Shown here: positions 33,500-45,000 of the stretch, piece by piece
How positions within the stretch are numbered: position 1 is the stretch's first letter
Layout: every line of letters starts with the position of its first letter
Source of the DNA: Hirsutella rhossiliensis
Lineage: Eukaryota > Ascomycota > Sordariomycetes > Hypocreales > Ophiocordycipitaceae
DNA length: 64,000 nucleotides
Reading direction: 5' to 3'
Assembly: GCF_020360975.1 (NCBI RefSeq)
Contig: NW_025408680.1
Location: 1,426,001-1,490,000 of the forward strand
The notes under the pieces: model-generated
Database searches by the model: none
Seen by the model: only the letters and a program-made list of their open reading frames with translations
Told to the model about the DNA's origin: nothing
Made by a program: the position numbers and the translations under genes

Positions 33500-33830
33500 C
33501 AAGTCATCGACCTCGACATGCCCTTTAAGCCTCTGACAAGGTTTCTTCGGAAGGGGGGGAGGCCGTGCCAGGCTACCTGGAAGGCGCCCATCGCCCATCG
33601 AAATCGCCTGGACTTGAACTCGTCGGCATTGAAATACATGACCGTCTCGTAGCCGACAATGGAATCGTTCTTGACCGCCTCCGCCTCCCCGTCCGCGTTG
33701 AGCAGGTTCCTACGCTGGTCCACGCTGATGAGGAACAGGCACGAAAATGTCATGATGGAGACGCAGACGGCGACACGGAGATCCAGAGGATGAACATCTT
33801 GGGTGACAAAATCAACCAGTTCAGCTTTGC
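33500..33830 (-). pseudogene. Fragment of a half-size ABC transporter (HMT1/ABCB6 type)
   Basis: Read on the - strand, a frame of about 90 codons carries VSIMTFSCLFLISVDQRRN, NLLNADGEAEAVKNDSIVGY and ETVMYFNADEFKSRRFR. This is the strongly conserved EAVKNDSIxxYETVKYFNAE segment at the end of the membrane domain of heavy-metal-tolerance (HMT1/ATM1/ABCB6) half transporters. Similarity stops abruptly after GAFQVA. No nucleotide-binding domain follows downstream and no intact membrane domain lies upstream. It is unrelated in subfamily to the full transporter at 17482-21978. It sits about 200 bases from the island's right edge, so it is a remnant of a gene cut during transposon insertion or rearrangement. 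It is not visibly RIP-mutated. Confidence 0.72.
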
Positions 33831-34030
33831 ACCGCCACGGTGCTCTGTGGGAAACCGACGATGCCCATCAGCCGGCGGACAGGGAGTTCCACCGGCCCGC
33901 TCACATCCAACGTCTCGACAGCCAGCCTCGTCGACCCGTTGCGCCGCGGTGGTTGTCCACGAGGCAGCTTGTGTCGGCGGGCAGGAGCAGTCTGGTCTGC
34001 TTGAGAATAGTGAGCTTGCCGGTGCCTTTA

Positions 34031-34560
34031 TTAAAGAATAAATATCTACTTACTATAATCGGAAAAGATTATTGTCGGAAAACGCGGTTGTCAGTCATAT
34101 GTGTCAATTGCAGCGCACCTGTCGGAGCGCGCGTTCCACTTTTGCCTGCGTGGCGCAATGGTCTTCGCGACAATTATAGGGACTAATCTTTTAAGAGGGA
34201 GATATAGTCTGCCTTATATAACGAAATATTAAAATAAAACAACTAAGTAATAAATTAGATTTTAAGAAACTTAGACCGTTTAAGGTTAAGAAAACTATTT
34301 TAAAAGTTAAATACGAACTTTCGCTATTAATAATAATACGGATATACCTAATATTTTATATCTTATTATTAGATTAGCGCTATAAAACGTTAAACTATAG
34401 GAAAAAATTAAAGTTAACGACGATTAAGAATATAAAGTAAAATAAATACTAGATATAAGAAAATATAGTTAGTAATAAGAATACCTTATTAAGTAGAAGG
34501 GATATAGACTAAAGGAAAATACTTAGGAACTACTTAAGTACTTAACCTACTATAGCTCTC
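34031..34560 (+). mobile_element. Truncated second copy of chromovirus A (integrase C-terminus and chromodomain)
   Basis: From 'ttaaagaata' at 34031 the sequence is collinear with 1726-2150, in the same orientation: end of integrase, the GDxVxL/PFKV segment near 34200-34300, then chromodomain remnants with a frameshift. Everything upstream of 34031 is island DNA, so the element is cut inside the integrase gene. It is interrupted by a 102-base insertion at 34072-34173. RIP changes (CA/TG loss) are present in the element but not in the insertion. Confidence 0.8.
34072..34173. mobile_element. 102-base MITE-like insertion with TTA target duplication
   Basis: Comparison with the left copy (1745-1800) shows an extra 102 bases. 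They start TTGTCG and end CGACAA (short terminal inverted repeat, imperfect further in) and are flanked by TTA on both sides (34069-34071 and 34174-34176), where the left copy has a single TTA. A 3-base TWA duplication fits PIF/Harbinger-like transposition. The insert is rich in CA and TG, unlike its host, so it arrived after RIP or escaped it because of its small size. Confidence 0.7.
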
Positions 34561-34965
34561 TACTTTAATAATTTTACTAGAAGGTTTAGAAGGGATTAAA
34601 GGACTAAGATCTATAAACTCCTCGCTAATACTAAATAAGGACTAATTTACCTCGTTAGGAACGCCTAATAATTATAAGTTATTTACTACTTAATACTTAT
34701 ACGTATTAAGCGTAGGTAAAACGCTATCCTCGGTATCTACTTCTTAGATACTATAATAAAATAACTTAGAACTCTTTTCCTTTATATAATTCCGAATCTC
34801 CTAAATATAAGCTAAACGATTAACGGTAAATAATTTAAAAAAAAGGTTTATAAGCTATACTTAAAGCTTTAATAAAGCTTCCGTAGCTTCCTCCTCTTTA
34901 GAATATAGCCTACGCTACTCCGCTAATAATCTAGTTACTAAAAGAAATACGTTAGCTACTACGTA
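34560..34965 (-). pseudogene. RIP-damaged antisense reading frame in second A copy
   Basis: A - strand frame of about 130 codons broken only by TAA/TAG. It shows an acidic/basic helical stretch (RRLYSKEEEATEALLKL) and, further on, EVDTEDSVLP, LLGVPNEV, FIDLSPLIPSKPS. It occupies the same place as the - strand frame at 2150-2460 but has diverged from it. Product not recognised. Confidence 0.45.
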
Positions 34966-35191
34966 TAGAAAGAATTAAAAGATACCTATAAGAAGAGGCT
35001 ACTAAAATACTATTATAATAAGGATAACTACTAGTAATATAATTATTATAAGGCAAAGAATTTTCGGCTATTTAATAATTCGTCTTCTTTACCTTAAAGT
35101 ATTAAGTATATAGTATATCGGTAGGATCTCTACTTAAGTCGATATATTTAATAAGAGTAGCGCGCTTAGAGGCTTTTTAGGAACGATTTTT

Positions 35192-35310
35192 TAGTATATA
35201 ACTAGATATACTATTAGTAGTATATCCTAAAAGGATAAAGAAATAAGGAACGATATACTTATATATAACGCGATAAGGGTATATTTATATACGGTAGCTA
35301 AGGTAGCTAT
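35192..35310 (+). repeat. Terminal segment of family A, second copy
   Basis: Matches 2736-2870 closely; the two copies diverge just after 'ctaaggtag'. Together with the segment before the chromodomain it brackets a middle part that differs between copies. Confidence 0.5.
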
Positions 35311-35532
35311 AGTTATCGCGAAGCGTAGCTTAATTTCGTAGTTCTTAGAGATATCCCTTAGTATAAGGGACTAAGGAAGCTAAAAATACTTAGTATAGAA
35401 GAAGGAAGAAGGAGCTAAAAAGAGGTATAGAAAGGAGGGTAAGGGTTTAAGGGGAAGTAGAAGTAGTAATAGCTTCCTATAAAGGTAGCGAGAAATAAGA
35501 CGGATATACTAATAACGGCTAGAAAAGAAGGG
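35311..35532. other. RIP-altered sequence between family A end and family C LTR
   Basis: About 220 bases, purine-rich on the + strand, CA/TG-poor. No frame or repeat partner recognised. Confidence 0.35.
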
Positions 35533-35791
35533 TATAAGGGAATATATATTATAGTACGATTAGTTAGGTAGTAGAGATAGCTAGAGGTACTACGCTATAT
35601 ATATTATATTCTCCTTATTATAAGACTAAAGCTTATAGGAAGAGGGATTTTTTTCTTCTTTAGTTAAAGTAGTAAGAGGTCTATAATATATAAGCGGGGT
35701 AGGCACGATTCCCTACTAATACCCTACTAATATATTAATACTATATACCTAAGTACTTTATTAGCTTATACCTCTTAGTAGCGCTCTTATA
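35533..35791 (-). repeat. 3' LTR of chromovirus C
   Basis: Matches 57799-58057. On the - strand it starts TATAAGAGCGC, directly after the purine tract AAGAGGGGAGATAAT, which fits a polypurine tract / LTR junction with the LTR's TG changed to TA by RIP. Confidence 0.75.
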
Positions 35792-35947
35792 ATTATCTCC
35801 CCTCTTATATAGATATCTTAGCTATATCTTTAATATATATTACTTTCGCTTTACTATATATATTTAGTTAGGAAGAGAGGTAGTTTCGGTTATATATTAT
35901 ATATATACGCCTATATAAGTATACGTTAGTCTATACTCTATAACGTT

Positions 35948-35990
35948 AATAGTTATTATACTAGCGGTTACCGCTAAGTAACTATTATAG
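35948..35990. repeat. Imperfect palindrome with a perfect 15-base core
   Basis: The core tagcggttaccgcta is a perfect inverted repeat of 7+1+7 bases. The arms extend imperfectly (aatagtta ... taactatt). It lies upstream of the + strand frame at 36182, in a TATA-rich stretch. Confidence 0.55.
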
Positions 35991-36181
35991 TATCGCCTAT
36001 ATATTAGCTATATAACTATAATATAAAGAGCGTATATATATATCTCCTACTTCTTTTATTTTCTTTTCTTCTTTAACTCTTTCGCTTATAATTACTATAG
36101 AGTTTTACGCCTTTTTTTATTAATCCCTTATACCTTTTTATATTACTTTTTATTAACGATTAATTAATAATAATACCTTCT

Positions 36182-37737
36182 ATATTAAAGAAGATAAAGA
36201 ACTATAACGCCGATTTCCTATACTATATATAGGAGTAGGTAGCGGCGGGTTTACCTTTAAAGCGTAAGCGATTAGCCTAAAAGTCTTATAGCGACGCTAG
36301 TTCTCCCTTAGCGAAGAAAGCTAAGAAAGGTATAGGGGAATCCTAGTCCTAAGAGACTTCTAGTTTAAGACCTAATATTAGTAAGGGTTATGCCCTTATT
36401 ACCCCGCTAAATACCTTAACTTTAACTATCGATAATCCTACCTTTATAGGCTAGGAAACTTATAAATCTATTACCCCTATTAGTAATACTAATACTAGCG
36501 AGGAGATCGTACCTAGGCGCTCCTAGGTAAGTACCGATAACCTAGCTACTCTATCTTAATAGGGCGGCTCTAGCTAATAAAAGATCGTTGCCTAGGCCGC
36601 TCCTTAGAATAAGTAGGCTAATATTAACGATAAGGCTTAGCTAAACGAGGGCTAAAATAATCTTAATACCTAGCTAAATAAGGGCTAAGATAACGATAAT
36701 AGTAATAATAAAGACGGCCGCGATCTAACTCCTCTTATTAATAAACCTAAGAACGGTAGCGCTAGAGATAAGGGTACCTAAGTAGCGGTATAAGGCGGTC
36801 GCGCTTCTACGAAAAAGCATACTTAATCTAAAGCTAAAGCTTACTTAGTTAAGGCCTATAAGGTTATCCCTTATAAGCTTTAGTATATATATTATTTTAA
36901 GATAGTCGTTAAGGAGTATAGTATAACTAAGCCTAAGCTTATTAAGGTACTCTTAATTAGCTATATTTTCTTAGGGGTTTCCTTAACGCGCTATAAGTAG
37001 TACTATAGATATACTACGACCTATAACTAAGTAAGTTTCCCCTTAACTTTAAATATTATAATTAATAAGCTAATCCTTCTTAAGGCCGCTACTCTTATAT
37101 CTAGTAACTAGGCTAATATAGTCGCTATTATTAAGTACCTATATAAGCTTAATAAGCTAAAGACCAGTAATAAAGATACTAAGGATAATAGCTTAGATGT
37201 AGGCGTGCTTATTTTTAAGGAGGCTAATTAGCGCTATCTCGCTATTATAGTATAGTATTTAGCTAAGGCTTTCGACGCCGCTAAGACGGCCTATTATAAG
37301 TCCTTTAGGACTATAGGTATATAAAAGTCTACTATTATAAGTTTTATCTAACCCTTTTATTAGCGACCGCCTAACGATATACTAAGTTAAGCGTGCCGAT
37401 AACTATACGCTAATTAATAAGCGCTATAAGCTTATTATTTACCTTAACCCCGCGCCCTTATTCGATATCGCTTATATAAGCTTAAAGTATTAAGCCTAGG
37501 AATCCTAGTTAAAACTCTACTTTATTAACGGCGATATAAGCTATACTTTATAGTAATACGCCTTACTATTTACTAAGGCCGAGGTAGGTGCTATACTAAT
37601 AGAGATAGGTCTTAATATAGAGGATAAGGAAGGAGCGGAGGATAGGGTAGTTCTAGTATTTTTAGAGGTATTTAATATAGTAAAGGGGGCGCCTTAGTTA
37701 GTTCCCGCTATACCGGTAAAGAAAAGGGGTAGTTAAA
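36182..37737 (+). pseudogene. Unrecognised reading frame opposite to chromovirus C pol, RIP-damaged
   Basis: A + strand frame from a probable former ATG (now ATA at 36182) to about 37325 is interrupted only by TAA/TAG, the RIP products of Gln/Trp codons. After a frameshift near 37330-37395 another frame runs to TAA at 37737. The protein (about 500 residues) is Lys/Asn/Ser/Thr-rich at first, with a nuclear-signal-like KRKRLA...KKAKKG. It then becomes more regular (KVIPYKL.YIYYFKIVVKEY; YLAKAFDAAKTAYYKSF) and ends acidic/basic. A TATA-like stretch and a pyrimidine-rich leader (about 36040-36095) precede it, as in the comparable frame of element B. Family unknown; it is not gag or pol of this element as I read them. 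Confidence 0.5.
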
Positions 37738-38010
37738 AGTAATAAATAGGTCTTATCTTTCTTTTATTTAGCTATAACTATCCTTCTCTCTTTTATTATT
37801 AGGGTCTTAGTAGAGTTATAGTTTAGTTTTATTTTCCTTAATAATATTTAATAAGTAGTATAGATAGTTTTCCCTTATTCTTTTATTTTACTATTTTATA
37901 TATAGTTATAGGACGTTTAAGCGTACTAATACGTTAATAGGTTAGTAGCGATTTAGTAGGGATTTATTACCGATTTAGTAGCGTCTCCCTATACTAGTAG
38001 GTTTCCCTAC
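37735..38010 (+). repeat. 275-base segment with an inverted copy at 58060-58340
   Basis: The reverse complement of 58060-58340 matches this segment nearly end to end (shared 'gtaataaat', 'tttatatatagttata', 'gggatttatta' words in the same order). Here it lies between the end of the + strand frame and the end of pol. The other copy lies just outside the C 5' LTR. Confidence 0.7.
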
Positions 38011-38049
38011 CTTACTTAGTCTTATACCTCTTTCTCTTAGTTAGGCGAG

Positions 38050-40457
38050 TAGTATATTCTTTAATAAGGTCTTAGCTATTCGCTATATCTTTAGTATCGA
38101 CTTATTAGTTATACTTAGCTAGCTATCCTTTTTATTTAATAAGGAAAAAGGTATTACTCTTAGATCTTTTTTAGTCTTTAATCTCTTAGACTTCCTATTT
38201 ACCTTCGTTATCCTCTAAGTTTAGTATTAGTAGGGTTTCGCTATCTTTATAAGTGCCTTTTCGCTCCTTTTATAGCTTTAAGAGACTAATATAGAAAACA
38301 TTATAAAAGCGTAAGTACTTCTTAAGGAGTATAAGATAATATACTTACTTTTTAATAGCTTATAGGACCTAAAATAGTCTAATATACTTAGGTAAGAGTT
38401 TTCTTTTTTTATCTTTAAGGCGTAAATTCTTTATCGATAATACTATAAGGTCTCTTACTTTTAGTATAAGCGGTTAGTGCCTTAAATCGTAGTATTTCGC
38501 TTACGATTTAATAGCCTTTCTTTAGTATTCCTTAAGCTTCTTTTATAGCTCTTATAGCCTAGTAACTCTTACTCTTACTTTAGGTACCCCCCTTTAAATA
38601 ATATCGTCTTCGATATTAATATAAAAGTTTAGTTAGTAACCTATTAATACTTTATTAGGTAATAACCTAGTTATTATATTCTTTATATTATTATATATAA
38701 ATTAAGTAATATATAGGAGTAACGCTTAGTTAGTTTATTTTAAGTTAGTAAAGTATCTTAAGTAGTACTATATAGCTTAGTTTATTTATTTTATTTACCT
38801 ATTAGTTTATAAGTAAAATACCGTTAATAGCCTATATTTTACTTATAAGATAAAATAGAAATCTAACTAGAACTTACTTATAAATAGGGACCCTTTATTT
38901 AAGATAATACCTTTTAGAGGTCTATATACTAATTTAACTTAGTAATAGAATAATTCTACTAGCTCTAAAGCTATTATTATCTTAGAGATAGGAAAAAAGA
39001 AGTAATACTTAGTATATTAGTTTATAATTACTAAGATCGTATTAACGTCTTATTTATTATACTATACTTTAAGTAGACCTATAGTAAAGTCTATTAATAA
39101 TTCTTCCTATAGTTATATAGGATATAGTAACGATTATATAGTACTATAAGGGCAATGCCTCTTAGATACTATACCTTAATATACTAAGTATAACTAAACG
39201 TATTTATTTATATCTTTTATTATTTTATCTTAGTAAAAGTTCCTTGCTAGTAGTTCGCTAGTATATTAAGAGCTAAAGTATCTTATTAATAGATTATTAT
39301 AGAAGAGCTATATTAGCTCTTACTATAAAGCTACTTTTAAAAGTACTACGATATAACCCTTTTATAGTAGTAGTCTATTTAAGCGTACTAACTAAAAACC
39401 CTTTTCTTTTAAGAAGTCTTTAATTTCCTTTAGCCTATTAATCGCTATATTAACTAACTAAGTACGTTTTAGTAACTCTAGTAACGGTTTTAGAACTTTT
39501 ACTATATAAACCTTTATATAGTAGGCCGCTTCTTTAGCGGTCTTCCTTAAGAGTAACTATTTATAACTAGCTCTCTCTTTAGCCTAATTAGCTAATTATT
39601 TAGGTCTTACGCCTAAATTATTATAGTTTTACTATAGATAAGCTTATATATTTTCCTTATATAAAGGCACTTTACTATACTTATATTAACTTAAGGTTAA
39701 GTATTTCCTTACTTATAAAAACGCCTTATTATTTCTTTATATAGATATAGTATTAATAGTAGCTAGTTTCGCTTATAGCTTTAGTAATAGTTCTATAAAT
39801 AAGGGCTTCTCGCCCTTATATCTAAGTATTCTTAATAGCGCGTCTGCTAGGTTAGATTTACCTATATAATACTTAATCGTAAAGTTAAATAGTACTAAAT
39901 ATATATACTATCTTACTTACCTCTTATTTAAGGAGGTCTAGTATATAAATATCTAGAGGTAATAATACCTTTACTTTATATACTACCCTTTTAACGTAAT
40001 ATTACTAGTATTTAAATAACTTAATAATAGTAAAGAGTTCTTAGTTTAAAATACTATAATTAAGTTTAGCTCTAGTAAACTTCCTTAACTAAAATATAAT
40101 TAAATAGTAACGCCCTTTATTATTAGGTTAAGAGATAATCCTTATTATTGCGAATTACGATATATCTATTTTAATATAAATATATCTTTCTAAATCATAA
40201 TATTAAAGAAGTAAGGCTCCTTAAAAAGTATCCTTAAGAGCTTAAAACGCTACCCTTTTAATAAGGTTTAGCTTTATACTCCCTAGCTTCTTTTTATTCT
40301 TACTCCCCTTTAGTAATATAGTTAAGGGCGCTATAACTCCTAAGTACCTATATATAAATTATCGGTAAAAATTATAGAACCCTAGGAAAGCCTAAATATT
40401 ACAGTAGGTTATAGGTTTAGGCTATTAAGCTATTTCCTTTACTTATTAAGGGTTTAT
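38050..40457 (-). pseudogene. Chromovirus C pol, distal part: end of RT, RNase H, integrase, chromodomain
   Basis: Read on the - strand with TAA/TAG as former Gln/Trp. The RT end / RNase H start (AFLGFYNFYR) is near 40330-40400 and RNase H (TRAKLNYSI...ELFTIIK) near 40130-39840. Integrase follows, with the characteristic LPKKYLRxxNVFxxSLLK near 38330-38270. A chromodomain (GK.EV.EIKD ... FFLIK.KG.LAKYN) lies at 38230-38050. The frame continues upstream at 47854 beyond the LINE insertion. Confidence 0.78.
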
Positions 40458-40473
40458 TAATACCCTATTAATA
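40458..40473. repeat. Left target-site duplication of the LINE (16 bases)
   Basis: taataccctattaata is repeated exactly at 47838-47853. In the - strand pol frame both copies encode the same INRV residues, and joining the flanks at one copy restores a continuous reverse-transcriptase frame. Confidence 0.85.
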
Positions 40474-40799
40474 ATTAGCTAAAAACTTCTCGCGAAACCG
40501 ATATACGCCTATAGCGGGTATATATTATAACTAAAATACTAACTAATACTAGGAATTAATTTAGTAGTATTAATTACCCTTAGTAACGATACTACGCCGA
40601 GGCTAAAGGGTAAGTAGATATAGTAGTAGCCCTTAATATACTAGGCTCGATTAAAGCGCGTAGCGTAAAGAGACGCTACTTAAATTTATATACCTTAATA
40701 AAGCGAGTTAATAAACCTAAAATAGCAATATAATACCGGCCTAAGCGCCGAGCGACCTTATAGAAAAAGTAGTATACGACGAACTTATAGGCTTTATCC

Positions 40800-42000
40800 T
40801 AAGCGTATAGTTTAGTAAGGTATAGGCAGTAGTCGAATAGCTCTTTAAGGTAAAGAGCCGCGCCGGTAGTATATCGTCGGCGGTGCTCCGCGTAGACGAG
40901 AGCTTTAAGACGATAATCTAGGATATAATTAAGGAGGCAGTTAAGGAAGAACTCCGCCTAAGTATCGCTTTAGGCCTAGGGGGCCCTAAGCGAACCTAGG
41001 CCGCGGTCGTAGCTAAGACTAAAAGACCGACCTAATATAAAGCTATAGTAAAATAGGTCTTACTACGCTATAAAAGCGAGATTATCGTAGTCTTTACTAA
41101 GGTATCGCTTAAAATCCTAAGCCGCGAACTAAAGGATATAGTAAAGGCGGTAAATATAGCCCTAAAAGCTATAAGCGCTATAGCGGTAAGGCGCCTTTAA
41201 AGTAGAGATATCGCGGTTATATATAATACTACGGCGAGAGCCTATTAAAGGGACTAAGGCTAGGTTAAGGCTATATTTAGACCGGAGGCTACGATCTCCT
41301 ACCGCGTATATATAGTAGTCGCTAAGAACGTCCCTTTAAGGGTAGCGATAGTAGATAAGGAGTAATTACTTTATAAGATTATAAAGGCGAATAAAGTTAA
41401 GGTCCTTTAGGCCTAGGCGCTATACCTTTAATCTAAGATATCGATAGTAATAACTATACTTATTAAGGTTAGTAGCTTAAAGGAGGCTAATAGGCTCTAT
41501 AACTTAGGCCTAGTCCTTAAAGTATAGATCTTTTAATATAAACCCTATAATAAGTCGGTCTAACTATAAAGGTACTATAACCACTATAAATATAGCTATA
41601 TCGCTAAGCGATATATATTAATATAACTCTATAGCTAATATAAGAGTATAGTATATAATAGAGGTAAGGATAAATATAAGGCTAAGAAGGGCGAAATCCC
41701 TTATAACTATATCTTATATTAAAGGGACTACCTATCGTAGACCTAGACCTACCTTATAGCGAATAAAGCCTAGAAAAAGGTAAGGGAAAACTACTTACGT
41801 TAACCTTAATAGTTCGCGAATACTTAAATATATACTAAGTAATAAGTACTCCTTACTATTAAAACCTAGGGCGTTCTTAAATTAACTATAGTCTAGAAGT
41901 AGGGACTAAGTAGACCGCGCTAAGATAAGAGGTCGAGCTTAAGATACCCGCTAGCTAGTAGGGCTAAGGAGGCCGAACTAAGTATAAATAATATTTATAG
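40800..42000 (+). pseudogene. LINE ORF1 (gag-like, CCHC zinc knuckles), RIP-damaged
   Basis: A + strand frame with TAA/TAG at former Gln/Trp codons reads as the Tad1-clade ORF1. An N-terminal part has LKILSRELKDIVKAVNIAL, then RDIAVIYNT and PEATISYRVYIVVAKNVPL. The knuckle region follows at about 41570-41760, where C-X2-C-X4-H-X4-C can be seen with Cys and His changed to Tyr (YYNHYKYSYIAKRY), the expected RIP change of TGY to TAY and CAY to TAY. A second knuckle follows. The protein bound RNA in the element's RNP. Confidence 0.7.
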
Positions 42001-42049
42001 GTATAGTAGATAGAGAAGCGCTAAGAGATAAAGCGCCTCCTTCCTTATA

Positions 42050-45000
42050 TAAACGACCCCTTTTACCTTAACTTTACTTATATATAACTAAAAGTATTAT
42101 TCTAGAATATATAAAAGAGATATAAGCTAGCTTAGTTAGCGCTTTACTACTAGGCTAGCTTTAACTTAATAGTACTATAGGAAGTAAAAGCTATACTAAG
42201 AGGCGGCCCCCCCCTTCTTAAAGTAGCGCCCTATAGCTTAGTCTATAAGGAGGGGAGGTACGCGCTATATATATATAAAAGGCTTAGGCTAAGGACTTAG
42301 TTACCTTAGTTTAGACTAGACTAAAGCGAGGTAATTTTTAGGGATAGTACTAAACTATAGGCGATTTACTTACTATTAAGGGCCGCGAGGGTAAGAGCGC
42401 TATATAACCTAAGCGTAATCGAACTAAAGCACCCTATAGTAATAGTAAAGGACTTTAATATCTATTACCCGCTCTAAGACGGATATAATAGAACCTTAGA
42501 TAGCGCGATATAACTTATATAGGAAGTAATAAAGCTATAACTTAAACTCGCTACCTTAAAAAGGGAGTATATAAGATTTTTCTATAACTAAAGGGATAGT
42601 ACTATTAACCTAGCTTAAGTAATACTAAAGACTAAAATATAGTATACTAGGCCTAACCTAGACCTAACTAAGTTAGACTATATCCCTTAAACTATTATAT
42701 TATAGGTTAATACTTGGGCCTAGGTACTTAAACCGGCCTTAAGGTAGAAAGAAGTAAAAGTAAAGCTAGTTAAAGCTAAGACTATATCTTAGCTAGGACT
42801 ATACTAGCTAATACTTTAGACGCCTAAGGATATCGATAAGGACCTAGACTATATCTTTACTACTTTAGCGTAGATCGCGATAGCTATAGTTCCGCGCTAA
42901 GGGCGAGTATTACTTAAGGGTAACGTATAGTTTACCCTAGAGGTAAGGAGGGCAATAAGGGAGGCTAAGAGGGTAAGGAGGAAGTATAAGCGGGAAAGGA
43001 ATAAAGTAAACTAAGAAAACCTATATAAAGCGTCTATAGCTTAAAAGCGGACCGTCCGCGAGGTAAGGAGGGCCTATTAGCGCGAGTTCCTAGAGGAATT
43101 TAATACTAATAATACTAAGCTCTAGAATATAGAGAGGTAAGTAAGACTCTATAGTAAGCTACTACCGGAACCGACCTATATCCTACCGCTAGTTAAGGAA
43201 GGTAAGGACTAACTAATAGAAACCTTTAAAGGGAAGGCCTAGCTACTAGCCGCTAAGTTCTTCTTATTAGAGGCCGGCACGACTTAAGGGCTACCCTAGC
43301 TTATAGCTAAGGCGATACTTATAGTTAACTAATAGATCTAGCTAGCTAACGTTATAAGGGCGCTAAGTAAGATAGTAAGCTAGAAAGTAGCGGGTTTAAA
43401 TAGCGTCCCCTTAAAGTTTATTAAGAAGTATAGCCTAGCCTTAGTCTAGTAACTAGCTACGATCTTTAACGCCTATACCTAACTCTTATATTTCCTAGGT
43501 CGGTTCTATAGCGCGAATATAGTAGTTATTTAAAAGCTAGGTAAGAGGCTAGACGCTTACTATATAATAGGGGGTTAGAGACTAATTTCCCTCCTACTTA
43601 TAGTAGGAAAAGTACTTAAGTAGATACTAGCTTAGAGGATCGCGGGAGTAGCGGAGGCGAACGGTATCCTACTAAACGGATAAATAAGGAATAAGAGGGA
43701 ACGATCTATAAAGGCGGCGATCCTATTAATAATAAAACTAATACGCGTAACGTAGGCTTAAAAGGGTATTATATTATTCTTATAGCTAGATATTAAGGGC
43801 GTATTTAATACGGTTAACTATAATAAGCTTATAAAGGAACTAAAGCTTAAGGGATACCCTAGGTAGCTTATAAGCTTAATATAAAGCTTTATAAGCGATA
43901 TAAGATTAACCCTTTATTTTAATAAAAGGACCTTAAAGCTAACTTAAGTATTAATAAGAGTCCTTTAAAGCTCCCCCTTATCCTTAATCCTATTTCTATA
44001 CTATATAACCCCCTTATATAAAAGGCTTAATATAGTATATAGTATTTATACTATTAGCTTTACTAATAATATAAATATAGTTAGTATTAGACCTAATAAG
44101 GCTACTATAATAGTATACTTAAAAGAAACTTAAAGGGTATATATAGAATAGGCGACTAAGTTTATAGTTACTTTTAAACTATTAAAGAGTAAATTACTAT
44201 ACTTTATATAAAGGAGATAAGTAATAACGATATTAGTTTACCTTAGGGCTAACGTAGTAACTTTAGTCTAAGAGGCCCGCCTACTAAGGGTTTAGGTATA
44301 CCGGAAACTACGCTAAAAGGTATACTTAAAATAACTCTAAGTAAAGTTAAAGCACTAAACTATAGCCTTAACTAGGCTTACGGCGTCTATATAAGGCTAT
44401 ACCTTACTATACGCTAAGGAAGTCTATAGTAAGGTAATCCGGTCCTTAATCTCCTACGCTATAGTTATATTTTATAAGATAACGCCTATAAAGGGGAAAT
44501 TATATAGAATTGCGCGGGACCTTACCTAGGACTAGTTAGCCTACCTCTAGGTAGTAATAAGTGCCTACCGCGCGACCTTAGTCTATTAAGTTAAAGTAGA
44601 GGTATAGGTGCCCTTAATCGACCTTTACTTAAATTAAAGAATAATAGATACCCTTTAAAGGCTAAAGGACTTAGGGCTCTTAGGCTAAATCTAACGCGCG
44701 TTTAATATAGTCGCGGGTATACTTAAAAGGAGGCGATACTAAAGAGAGGATAGACCCTTAGCGGTACTACCTCTAAGTAGACCCCCCTTTATAGAGGAGA
44801 TAAGGGGGGTCTAGAGCTAGATAGGATTAAACGACCTCCTAAATAAAGCTAAGTCGCTTAAAAGGCTAAATAAGGAATAGGCCGCCTAATAAAATACTAA
44901 GGAAAACGCGATCTAATAATACTAAACTACCCTTTACTCCGCTAACTTCCTACCTTAGTTTAATAAGGCAATAACGCTAGACCGTTATAAGGGCCTCCTT

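Noticed and set aside
33840..34030. GTGKLTILK on the - strand near the island edge, read as a Walker A motif of the ABC fragment
   Set aside because: It lies upstream of the membrane-domain fragment, whereas half transporters have the ATP-binding domain downstream; the surrounding residues do not fit an ABC P-loop.
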